From positions 1 to 40,426 of the forward strand of contig CAMCQR010000013.1 of the NCBI GenBank assembly GCA_945877115.1: 40,426 bases of DNA. The letters are read 5' to 3'. The notes beneath the pieces are model-generated. The model saw only the letters and a program-made list of their open reading frames with translations. It was not told where the DNA came from and ran no database searches. The DNA comes from Synechococcus sp. UW140 (GTDB lineage: Bacteria; Cyanobacteriota; Cyanobacteriia; PCC-6307; Cyanobiaceae). This document shows, in pieces, positions 33,701 through 40,426 of this stretch; positions within the stretch are counted from its first letter, which is position 1, and the number at the start of each line of letters is the position of its first letter. The position numbers and the translations under genes are program-made.

Positions 33701-34138
33701 TTTGTCGATCTTTGGCTGCAGCTGATCTTGGCCGCCGCCTGCGCCGCTTCGCCGCGCCAGGGGGTGGTCATCGCCCGCGACAGCCACGATGGATTTGCCG
33801 CCGTACGGACCCTTCGGCCCCCGGATTGCGACGCCGCCAGGCAGGAGCTGGAGCGGTTGGAGGCCCTTGCCCTAAGGGGAAGGCAGAAGTGCTGGCCTGT
33901 GCCGCCGGATACGGGTTGGGCCTGGGTCAGCCACGAGCAGACCAGGGCCGGCAGTGGTGAAGCCCATGGGGCGGTGGCCTGGGAGGGCCATGTCCGATTG
34001 AGGGGGGAACGGCTGAGGGAAGAGATGGTGGTGTGTTTTGGCGCCGATCTGCCCGCCGCCCGCTTGATCGATGGGGCCTTTGGCCCCTTGGCCACCGAGC
34101 TCTACGGCCCGATCCTGGCCGCCACGGTGACGCCATGA
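30734..34138 (+). CDS. recC: Exodeoxyribonuclease V subunit gamma (RecC)
   Basis: This encodes 1134 residues from TTG 30734 (MLTIYRGNRADQLAQLLAAQ, the usual RecC N terminus), close to the E. coli RecC length. Landmarks are TWPTSRWLGEQLA, FPFPASTLRQLVD, LRLFGLSSLAPVQVQLLQAL, LFLLTPCQDLW, LEFHACPGMLRQVQIVRDRL, DILVMTPAVDGFAPLL, VIVLMGLDADLFPRQRNRPA and LLITWSCRDERKGEERPPSA. RecC lacks helicase activity but recognises the recombination hotspot and splits DNA strands for RecB and RecD. It ends TGA 34136-34138, overlapping the recB ATG by four bases. Confidence 0.94.
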   Translation: MLTIYRGNRADQLAQLLAAQLRLTPPPPLETVRVVVNTWPTSRWLGEQLATHLGGVVANVRFPFPASTLRQLVDLVLEETAGAGEPSGPLPSGGQDPWRADQLVWAVLEVWPALASDAVAAPLNRWLGERDLGERLDLASWQLARSIADAFDDYALYRPEMLLAWDQGLDVDGRRRPLGASQSWQPHLFRLLRRKLARQPFALRALAAIDRLRQPPSAALSARLAPYAGGLRLFGLSSLAPVQVQLLQALSAVLPVDLFLLTPCQDLWQRCVDRRQQLTDALALKEPLDLDWLLQAPGLEARFGRLGAEFQQLLEGTGEALLARQQELDLFFLPVTAQAQGDSAEGDSAEAAPPLLLQLQQQLADAAQPPLVRSPLDISLEFHACPGMLRQVQIVRDRLLQLLAADPSLEPRDILVMTPAVDGFAPLLASVFGDREATGVDLPWRLTDRSQQSEAGIARTLLGLLRVAGDRFTATALEGLLEAQPLQGRFGLTAPEVTELNQLLQRSGFRWGLDGHERGGDPTHSLAWVIDRLLLALVLPQTPGLAPGGVAPAASGADLERTGRWLHLLTRLRHWLGQLRQPGTSAVWATRLQELLLDLFGDGGEAAWELPVLQAAIHVWQEAAGQANPLVLEAPVVAALLDEQLAIDSGRFGHRSGTLTISALEPMRAIPHRVIVLMGLDADLFPRQRNRPAFHLMEQQRLLGDPHPADQDRYVLMEALLSARDHLLITWSCRDERKGEERPPSAPVRQWLQWLQAQLGAQAEGLEIVHAASPLDRRNFLPQGDLPPASCDRRLLAARQMLEQQPPPIQPWAAGPMPETPPQAAPPPGRPAQGPYRPETKPREGPQERFEALRQWLMAPQKTWLRELGLRPAEWARPIEDLEPLTLPERQRSALLRQGLAAAGPMAGGPGATEDWLLWCRGTGQLPPHGGGELEARTLHRRWQTLQDARATFGPPHCEQLVWGDWQAAPQWQGDTLVVCQAAKATTAQFVDLWLQLILAAACAASPRQGVVIARDSHDGFAAVRTLRPPDCDAARQELERLEALALRGRQKCWPVPPDTGWAWVSHEQTRAGSGEAHGAVAWEGHVRLRGERLREEMVVCFGADLPAARLIDGAFGPLATELYGPILAATVTP

Positions 34139-37100
34139 GTCCCCGCTTGCAGGCTTTTGAGGCCAACAGCTTTCCCCTCGATTGCGGCATTCGCCTGCTG
34201 GAGGCCAGTGCCGGCACCGGCAAGACCTTTGCCCTGGCCCACCTGGTGCTGCGCCTGGTGACGGAGGAGGCCCTGAGCCTGCGCCGCTTGTTGGTGGTCA
34301 CCTACACGGATGCGGCCGCCGCGGAGCTGCGCGATCGCATCGGTCGGCGGCTGCAGGAGGCCTTGGCCGCCCTGGAAGGGGGCCAGCGGGGCTCCCAGAC
34401 CCCGGAAGACCCGGATCCCGATCCGGCTGGCGTCGATCCCGTGCTGCGGGAGTGGCTGGAGCGGTGGCCCCAGCAGGGTGCCTGGCCCGTGGATCGCCTG
34501 CGGGGCATGCTGCTGTTGGCCCTCGAAGAGCTCGATGGGGCCGACATCACCACCATCCATGGTTTCTGCCGCCGCACCCTGGAGCGCCAGTCGTTGGAGG
34601 CCGGCTGCTCTCCCCAGCAACGGCTGGAGGTCGATGCCAGCCGCCTGATCGAAGAGGTGGTGCATGACTACTGGCAGCGGCAGGTGTTGCCCCTGCCCGC
34701 CCCTGGTCTGGCGGGTCTGGGGGCCTGCGGGGTCAGCCCCGAAGCCCTCGCCTCCCTGCTGATGCGCCTCGACGGCGATCCGGCCCTGGCGCTGGATCCC
34801 CTGCCCACCGGTCTCGACCTGGAGGTGCCCTTCGCCGACCAGTGGTCCGCCCTCTGGCAACGCAGCTGGAGCCGGTTTCGCCAGGAGTGGGAGCGGGCGA
34901 GTGAGGCCCTGCAGAATGATTTTGAGGCTGCCGCCGAGCAGTGGCACAGTGCAACCGGTGCCAAAACCGGGGGGTATTCACGGCGATTCCGCAATGGCGG
35001 ACCCAGGGCCAAGGTTGAGGCCTGGTTGGCCCAGGCCGAAGCGGCGGTCGCCGCAGGTGATTACGAGGCGGTGCTGCAGCAGAAGCAGCTCATCGACATC
35101 TTCCATCCCGGGGCCTTCAGCCGACAGGCCCGCAAGGCCGAGGGCCATGGTCGGATTCCCAGCCTGCCCCAGCGCCCCCTGATGGAGGCGGTGGCGGCCC
35201 TGGTGGATGGCCCGGCGGAGGCGTTGCTGGCCCATGCCTGCCATTGGGGTCGGCGGGAGCTGCGCCAGCGCCGGGAGCGGGGCGGGGCCACCAGCTTTGC
35301 CGGTTTGTTGGAGGCCCTCGATCCGGGGGAGGGGACCCCTGGGGAGCGCACCCCGCTGCTGGCCGCGGTGGCGGCCCGCTACGACGCGGCCCTGATCGAC
35401 GAATTTCAGGACACCGATCCGATCCAGTGGCGCATCCTGCGCCAGGCCTTTGGGGCAGGGGCCCACCGTCTTGTGATGGTGGGGGATCCGAAGCAGGCGA
35501 TCTACCGCTTTCGCGGGGGCGACCTGGCCACCTATCTGGCGGCCCGGGGCGAAGCGGGGGCGTTATATGAACTCGATGAGAATCGCCGTTCGACCGCGGC
35601 CTTGATCGACGGGCTCAACCGCCTTATGGCGCCCGGACTGGTGCGCTCGGGCTTGGAGGTGCCACCGGTTCTGGCCCGGGCCGATCGTTCCGGCCCGCCG
35701 GGGCCGGCGATCGAGTTGCTCTGGCTCGGGCCTCGGACGGAAGAGCCGGAGGGCAAGGAGCCCGGGGTCCATCAGCCCAAGGGCAAGGAGCCAAGCCGCA
35801 CCGAATGGGAAGGGCTTTTGCCCAGCCTGATCGCCGGGGCCACCGCCGATCTGCTGGCCCGCCAACCCCTGTTGTGCCAGGGCGGCCAATCACGCCCCTT
35901 GGGCCCGGAGGATCTCTGTCTCCTCGTCAGCCGGCACCGCCAGGCCGAAGCCCTGCGGGAGGCCCTGCAGCGCCAGGGTATTGCCTCGCGACTGGTCAGC
36001 CAGGCGGATGTGTTCGCCACGGCGGGCGCCACCTTGTTGCAGCGCTTCCTGGATGCCCTGGCCGATCCGGCCGATCCCAATGCCCTGCGTCTGCTGGCGG
36101 CCTCGCCCCTGATGGGCTGGAGTGCCCGCACCGTTCAGGCGGCGGATCCCGGCCGTTGGAGTGCCCTGGCGGGCCGGCTGCAGGCCCTCGCCGCCGGGCT
36201 GGAGAGGCGCGGCCTGCTGGGGGTGCTGGCGGACCTGCTCGGCAGTGACAACCTGGCCCGATTGTCGGGGGGGGGAGGCCGTTTCCTGGCGGATCTGGAA
36301 CAGGTGGCGGGGCTGGTGGAATGCCAGCGCCATGCCGAGGGCCTGGGGCCCGCGGCCCTGGCCGATTGGCTGCGGCGGCTCCGCCACAGCGAAGATCGCC
36401 CCTTGCCGGACGACCATCAGGCCAACAGCGATCGCATCGACGGCGCCGTGGCTGTCGTCACGATCCACCGCAGCAAGGGCCTGCAGTTTCCAGTGGTGAT
36501 CTGCCCCTATCTCTGGCAGGCCCCCGGCAGCACCCGCGGCGGCGGGGCGCCCCAGGGCTGCCGTTGGCTGCCCCCGAATGCGGTCCAACCCCACCTGGAT
36601 CTGCACCTGGATCCCCACTGGGGCGTGGGATATGTCGCCCGCACCCAGGAGCGCGCCGCCGACCAGGCCGAGGCGGAGCGCCTGGCCTATGTGGCCATGA
36701 CCCGGGCCGAACATCTGCTGGTGCTGGCCTGGGGGCCGGTGGCCCAGCAGGGGGCCAGTCCCCTGGTGCCCTGGTTGTTCCCCGCGGAGCGCCTGGCGGA
36801 CCCCGACCACGACCCCTTTGAGGGGGTGTCCGCCCTGGAGTGGCGGCAGCGACTGGAACAGCAACTGGCCCAAAGGGCCCTGCCCGTCCGCCTGATCGAT
36901 CCGCCCCCTGCCCCAGGCGAGGTCCGTTCTGGGGGGGACCAGGGGGCGCCCCCCCTGGCCCTCGGTCCCGTGCCGTTGCGCCCCTTCGATCGCCGCTGGG
37001 GGCGGGCCAGCTACAGCGCCTGGACCCACGGGGCCCCCGAACCGGGTCGGCCCCTCCTGGCGGCCGGGGTAGCCCTGCCCCCCCAATCCCTCGACGAGGG

Positions 37101-38028
37101 TCGCGACACCCTGGACCCCAGCGCCGAGCTGGAGGAGGCCCAGGCCGGCGGGCTGCCCCCAACTGCGCTACTGGTTCCTGGCCCCCAGTGGCCGGACCAC
37201 GGCCCCCTGGCGGACTTTCCCCGGGGGGCCGCCGCCGGTGATTGCCTGCACCGCATCCTGGAGGGCCTGGACTACAGCATCCCTTGGCAGCTGGACGCGG
37301 TGGGGGACCAGGTGCAGGCGGAACTGCGCCGGGCGGGGCTGGCCTCCCAACCCCTGGAGCCCCTGCTGGCGGGGTTGGAGCAGGTGCGTCTTACCCCGTT
37401 TGGGGGGCCGCTGGGGGGCCTGCGCTTGGCGGATCTGGCGGCGGGCCAGTGGCTCAACGAGATGAATTTCGATCTCACCCTGGGTTCGGTGCGGGCCGAG
37501 GCCCTGGCCGCCGCCTTCGCCGACCACCCCGGTGGGCCCTTTGGGGCCGAATACGCCAGTCGGGTGGCGGAGTTACCGATTGCCAGCCGCGGTTTCCTCA
37601 CCGGCTCCATCGACCTGCTCTTCCAGGCTCCGGATCCGGCCGGAAGGGGTCGCTGGTGGGTGCTCGACTGGAAGAGCAATTGGTTGGGACGCCGGGACAG
37701 CACCGGCCGGCCCTTGGCCTGTGGGCCCAGCCATTACGACAGCGCAGCGATGGCCACCTTGATGGCCGCCAACCACTATCCGCTGCAGGCCCATCTCTAT
37801 CTGGTGGCCCTGCATCGCTACCTGGGCTGGCGCTGTCCCGACTATCAGCCCGAGCGGGATCTGGGGGGTTACGCCTATGTCTTCCTGCGCGGTGCCCCTG
37901 GGCCCGTGGCGCTGCAGGATTGGGATGCCGGCAGCCCCGATATCCCTGGGATGGTTATCGAGTGCCCCCCCTTGGGGCGCCTGCTGGCCCTCGATGGGGC
38001 CCTGTCTGCGCCGGAGCGAAGGCCATGA
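34135..38028 (+). CDS. recB: Exodeoxyribonuclease V subunit beta (RecB)
   Basis: This encodes 1297 residues. Walker A is LLEASAGTGKTF (about 21-32). Motif Ia is LLVVTYTDAAAAELRDRI. Walker B/motif II is ALIDEFQDTDPIQWRILR (about 419-436), with motif III LVMVGDPKQAIYRFRGGD. Motif V is VVTIHRSKGLQFPVVICPYL and motif VI is AYVAMTRAEHLLVLAWG. The C-terminal nuclease domain has GSIDLLFQ and VLDWKSNWLG, the D-x-K catalytic core (about 1177). RecB is the 3'-5' helicase/nuclease of the RecBCD complex in double-strand break repair. A charged low-complexity insertion (EEPEGKEPGVHQPKGKEP) lies between motifs III and IV. ATG 34135 is inside the recC stop. Confidence 0.95.
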   Translation: MSPRLQAFEANSFPLDCGIRLLEASAGTGKTFALAHLVLRLVTEEALSLRRLLVVTYTDAAAAELRDRIGRRLQEALAALEGGQRGSQTPEDPDPDPAGVDPVLREWLERWPQQGAWPVDRLRGMLLLALEELDGADITTIHGFCRRTLERQSLEAGCSPQQRLEVDASRLIEEVVHDYWQRQVLPLPAPGLAGLGACGVSPEALASLLMRLDGDPALALDPLPTGLDLEVPFADQWSALWQRSWSRFRQEWERASEALQNDFEAAAEQWHSATGAKTGGYSRRFRNGGPRAKVEAWLAQAEAAVAAGDYEAVLQQKQLIDIFHPGAFSRQARKAEGHGRIPSLPQRPLMEAVAALVDGPAEALLAHACHWGRRELRQRRERGGATSFAGLLEALDPGEGTPGERTPLLAAVAARYDAALIDEFQDTDPIQWRILRQAFGAGAHRLVMVGDPKQAIYRFRGGDLATYLAARGEAGALYELDENRRSTAALIDGLNRLMAPGLVRSGLEVPPVLARADRSGPPGPAIELLWLGPRTEEPEGKEPGVHQPKGKEPSRTEWEGLLPSLIAGATADLLARQPLLCQGGQSRPLGPEDLCLLVSRHRQAEALREALQRQGIASRLVSQADVFATAGATLLQRFLDALADPADPNALRLLAASPLMGWSARTVQAADPGRWSALAGRLQALAAGLERRGLLGVLADLLGSDNLARLSGGGGRFLADLEQVAGLVECQRHAEGLGPAALADWLRRLRHSEDRPLPDDHQANSDRIDGAVAVVTIHRSKGLQFPVVICPYLWQAPGSTRGGGAPQGCRWLPPNAVQPHLDLHLDPHWGVGYVARTQERAADQAEAERLAYVAMTRAEHLLVLAWGPVAQQGASPLVPWLFPAERLADPDHDPFEGVSALEWRQRLEQQLAQRALPVRLIDPPPAPGEVRSGGDQGAPPLALGPVPLRPFDRRWGRASYSAWTHGAPEPGRPLLAAGVALPPQSLDEGRDTLDPSAELEEAQAGGLPPTALLVPGPQWPDHGPLADFPRGAAAGDCLHRILEGLDYSIPWQLDAVGDQVQAELRRAGLASQPLEPLLAGLEQVRLTPFGGPLGGLRLADLAAGQWLNEMNFDLTLGSVRAEALAAAFADHPGGPFGAEYASRVAELPIASRGFLTGSIDLLFQAPDPAGRGRWWVLDWKSNWLGRRDSTGRPLACGPSHYDSAAMATLMAANHYPLQAHLYLVALHRYLGWRCPDYQPERDLGGYAYVFLRGAPGPVALQDWDAGSPDIPGMVIECPPLGRLLALDGALSAPERRP

Positions 38029-39899
38029 TTTCCAGCCCATCTCCCTTTAATGCAGACCCCGTTTCAGACCCCACCAGTCCAGACCCCACCAGTCCAGACT
38101 CCGCCAGTCCAGACCCCAGCCCAGGCACTCCAGGCGAGGTCGATGACGCCCTGCTGGGCCAGAACCCACCCTGGCTAACCGCCCTGCAGGAGTCCCTGAT
38201 CGAAGCCCTGCCAAGGCTCTATGGGGTACAGGCGGATCCGGTGGTCAGCGAAGCCATTGCCGCCTTGACCCTCGCCTTGGCGGCCGGGGACCTGGAGTGC
38301 CCCCTCCCCCTTTCACTGCAGCAGGGCCAGGGAACAGCCGGCGCCGATGGGCCCGATTCCCTGGCCCGCCTGCAGTGCGCTGCCCTGGTCCAGGCCAGAG
38401 ACAGCCCCCTTGTGCTGGAGGGCCAGCGGCTGGCTTGGCGCCGCTGGCAGCAGCGCTTGCAGCAGGTGCTCGCTGCCCTGGTGGACAGGGCCCAGAGCCC
38501 CCCCCAGCCCTGGCCGGCAGCGGCAGGGGCCTCGATCGCAACGGCTTCGGCGCCAGCACCGACGCCCCAGGCCGCGGCAACTCCTGCTGCCCCCCTCGAC
38601 GACCAACAGCGACGGGCGGTTGGGGCGGTGTTGGCCAGGGGCTTGGTGCTGCTGGAGGGGGGCCCAGGAACGGGCAAGACGAGCACCGTCGCCGCCATGA
38701 TCAGCGCGGTGCAGGAGCATTGCCCCCAGGCCCGCATCCACCTGGCGGCCCCGACGGGCAAGGCGGCCGGTCGCCTGGGCCAGGCCACTGGCGGTCGCCA
38801 TCCCTGTTCGACCCTGCACCGCTTGCTGGAGCAACGGGGCGACCGTTTTCTGCGCAACCGAAACCATCCCCTGCAGCTCGATCTACTGATTGTCGATGAG
38901 GTGTCGATGGTGGATCTGGAGTTGATGGCGGCCCTGGTGGAGGCCCTGCCCGCCAGCTGCCGATTGGTGTTGGTAGGTGATCCGGCCCAATTGCCGCCGG
39001 TGGCCCCCGGCGCCGTGCTGGCGGCCCTGCAGCGCCCCGCGCCCCGCTCGGCCTTCGGCGATGCCGTCGTGCGCCTGGAGACCACCTATCGCCATGCCGG
39101 TGCCATCGCCGCGGTGGCGGCGACCCTGCGCCAGTGGGGTGAAGCCCATGGGCTGGATCGCTCCTCCCCCGCAGGCGCCGAGACCCTGCTGGAGGTGTTG
39201 CGTCCCCAGCTGCAGCGCCTAGGGGAGGGCGACAACCTGCACTGGCTGGAAGTCCCCTGGACCGGTTGGGCTCCTTCCCTGCCTGAACCGGTGCTGCAAC
39301 GGCTGCAGGAGCACCGGATCAGGCTGGCCGAGCTCGCCAGGACCCACGGTGCCGTGACCCAGGGGGTCGGCACCCAGGGAGCCGAGGATCAGGCGGCGGC
39401 CGTGGAGGCGTTGCTGGCCCAACGCGATCGGTTGTTGCTGCTCACCCCCCAGCGACGGGGACCCTGGGGGGTGGAGACCCTGCATCGGCTGCTGCTGGGA
39501 GAGGCCGCGGCGGATCCGGCTCGCTGGCCCGTCGGCACCCCCGTTCTGTGCCTGCGCAACCGCGACGACCTGGGCCTGGCCAACGGCGATCTGGGAGTGG
39601 TGGTGGGCGATTCACCCGCTACCGGCCCTGGCTCCAGCTTGGATGCCAACCGAGATTTTCGACGCTGGTTGGTCTTCGGCCCCCACCCCAGCCAGCGACT
39701 CCATCCGGCCCAGTTGGCGGGCGCCGTCGAACCGGCCTTCGCCCTCACGGTGCACAAGGCCCAGGGCAGTGAGGCGGAGGAGGTGATCGTGCTGGTGCCC
39801 CCCGGCGAACCCCGCGATCCGCGCTTGCTCTACACGGCGTTGACCCGGGCGCGCCAGAGGGTTCTGTTGGTGACGGGCCGGGCTATCGGTCTGGCTTGA
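38025..39899 (+). CDS. recD: Exodeoxyribonuclease V subunit alpha (RecD)
   Basis: This encodes 624 residues. After a disordered Ser/Pro/Asp-rich N terminus (about 1-45) and an N-terminal domain, the SF1 helicase core starts DDQQRRAVGAVLARGLVLL. Walker A is GGPGTGKTS (about 212-220), motif II LLIVDEVSMVDLEL, motif III LVLVGDPAQLPPVAPGA, and the C-terminal motifs AFALTVHKAQGSEAEEVIVL and LLYTALTRARQRVLLV. RecD is the fast 5'-3' helicase of RecBCD. ATG 38025 overlaps the recB stop (ATGA), so recC-recB-recD is one tightly coupled operon. Confidence 0.95.
   Translation: MISSPSPFNADPVSDPTSPDPTSPDSASPDPSPGTPGEVDDALLGQNPPWLTALQESLIEALPRLYGVQADPVVSEAIAALTLALAAGDLECPLPLSLQQGQGTAGADGPDSLARLQCAALVQARDSPLVLEGQRLAWRRWQQRLQQVLAALVDRAQSPPQPWPAAAGASIATASAPAPTPQAAATPAAPLDDQQRRAVGAVLARGLVLLEGGPGTGKTSTVAAMISAVQEHCPQARIHLAAPTGKAAGRLGQATGGRHPCSTLHRLLEQRGDRFLRNRNHPLQLDLLIVDEVSMVDLELMAALVEALPASCRLVLVGDPAQLPPVAPGAVLAALQRPAPRSAFGDAVVRLETTYRHAGAIAAVAATLRQWGEAHGLDRSSPAGAETLLEVLRPQLQRLGEGDNLHWLEVPWTGWAPSLPEPVLQRLQEHRIRLAELARTHGAVTQGVGTQGAEDQAAAVEALLAQRDRLLLLTPQRRGPWGVETLHRLLLGEAAADPARWPVGTPVLCLRNRDDLGLANGDLGVVVGDSPATGPGSSLDANRDFRRWLVFGPHPSQRLHPAQLAGAVEPAFALTVHKAQGSEAEEVIVLVPPGEPRDPRLLYTALTRARQRVLLVTGRAIGLA
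38066..38110 (+). repeat. Three tandem 15-bp repeats in the recD N terminus
   Basis: agaccccaccagtcc occurs at 38066-38080 and 38081-38095, and a copy with two changes (agactccgccagtcc) at 38096-38110. A partial fourth unit follows. Each unit encodes five residues of the disordered S-P-D-P-T type linker, so copy-number changes would keep the frame. Confidence 0.9.
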
Positions 39900-39930
39900 A
39901 ACGCCTACCGCCGCCATCAGTGACGGCAGT

Positions 39931-39966
39931 AAAAGGCCCAGGATCTGCCTTCGCCGATCCTGGGCC
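39931..39966 (-). terminator. Intrinsic terminator of the last tagged gene
   Basis: ggcccaggatc (39935-39945) and gatcctgggcc (39956-39966) form a perfect 11-bp stem with a 10-base loop. In the minus-strand direction it is followed by TTTT (complement of aaaa 39931-39934), just past the stop at 39989. It also sits after the convergent recD gene and may stop both. Confidence 0.82.
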
Positions 39967-39988
39967 CGAGATCTGGAGGTGCCCCAGC

Positions 39989-40330
39989 TCAAGCCTTGCG
40001 GGGGTTGGCTTGGGCGACTCGGCGCCGCAACTGGCGGCTCCAGCCGAAGGCGGCACCGATGCCGACTATGGGTAGGGGACCGGGGACAGGATTAGAGCCT
40101 CGAATTCCCGAATCAAATGAGAAGATGGCCCCAAGATCATTGGCACCGCCGAAGGTGGTAGAGCCGTAATAGAGGCCATTCCCCGCTGCGGTCAGTGCTG
40201 CATCGGGATAAGCGCCATTGGACCCAGTGAAGCTGTCTTGAAGGGTGATCCCTGGGGACGCGATGCCCGCAAGGGGCGTGAAACAAGTTGCTACCAGAAT
40301 GGATGCTGCAGTAAGAGTGGAGAAATGCAT
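39989..40330 (-). CDS. Mini secreted protein with one Gloeo_Verruco-like repeat and tag
   Basis: This encodes 113 residues from ATG 40330. The signal peptide is MHFSTLTAASILVATCFTPL, then AGIASP. A single short repeat DAALTAAGNGLYYGSTTFGG, then ANDLGAIFSFDSG, matches the pattern of the Gloeo/Verruco beta-propeller-type repeat (LxxGxDGxxYGTTxxGGxxxxGTVFxL), of which full proteins have many copies. The tail is the shared tag: NPVPGPLPIVGIGAAFGWSR, then QLRRRVAQANPRKA. The tag DNA is close to that of the beta-helix pseudogene (for example ggtccccta at both). A complete but stripped-down member, perhaps formed by internal deletion. The upstream 96 bases are AT-rich. Confidence 0.75.
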   Translation of the reverse strand: MHFSTLTAASILVATCFTPLAGIASPGITLQDSFTGSNGAYPDAALTAAGNGLYYGSTTFGGANDLGAIFSFDSGIRGSNPVPGPLPIVGIGAAFGWSRQLRRRVAQANPRKA

Positions 40331-40426
40331 CGACTTTAATGAGTATCAATATAACTATGTTGCCATTATTTTGTTGGGCCCTAATGGTATAGGTTGCTTT
40401 TATTTTGAGTATTTTTTGTTTACGAA

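Noticed and set aside
35890-37086. Minus-strand ORF (398 residues) inside recB
   Set aside because: RecB motifs II, III, V and VI are read on the plus strand across this region; the antisense product is Gln/Gly/Pro-rich without domains.
1-40426. CRISPR arrays, insertion sequences, integrases, prophage or plasmid genes
   Set aside because: I saw no spaced direct repeats, transposase or integrase motifs, or terminal inverted repeats around the accessory part.

Overview
The window is GC-rich chromosomal DNA that reads as a picocyanobacterium of the Synechococcus/Cyanobium type. This rests on psbY, ycf54, a CrtISO-type carotenoid isomerase, trmFO, a gamma carbonic anhydrase-like gene, a RecBCD operon and several small cyanobacteria-type proteins. 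The genus is an inference. I see no insertion sequence, CRISPR array, rRNA or prophage. Two tRNA genes are present: Ser-UGA and Lys-UUU.

Layout. Bases 1-2470 hold the end of an SPFH/band-7 gene, an AAA/SMC-like ATPase and a probable PliI-type lysozyme inhibitor. Bases 2602-16205 are accessory-looking: secreted proteins with a shared C-terminal tag, an AraC-type regulator with a small membrane partner, small secreted proteins, a tRNA, and a minus-strand operon for a Ca2+/H+ antiporter, a pentapeptide-repeat membrane protein and a GT61 glycosyltransferase. Bases 16448-30717 are mostly core genes: tRNA-Lys, gamma-CA, psbY-trmFO, an SH3-like protein, two DUF2382 stress proteins, crtISO, an atypical response regulator, the bolA-grxD pair, plsC, pdxJ-ycf54 and a metallophosphatase. 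Bases 30734-39899 are recC-recB-recD with 4-nt ATGA overlaps. A last tagged mini-protein lies at 39989-40330.

The most interesting theme is a family of six unrelated secreted proteins: a unique-sequence protein, a beta-helix, an amidase, a small beta protein, a C-type lectin and a one-repeat mini-protein. All end in nearly the same tail, V-P-x-P-L-P, then about 12 small or hydrophobic residues, then S-R-x-L-R-R-R. It has the three-part plan of PEP-CTERM/exosortase signals without the PEP motif. One tagged gene is translationally coupled (TGATG) to a gene for an HpsJ-like membrane protein, a family tied to cyanobacterial exosortase and polysaccharide secretion. No exosortase is visible here. 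Two of the six tagged genes are interrupted by single-base frameshifts (three events, two of them in homopolymers). These are either real pseudogenes, phase-variable genes or sequencing errors.

Boundaries were read by hand from ORFs, motifs and overlaps. No database search was possible, so family names rest on recognised motifs and remembered family features.
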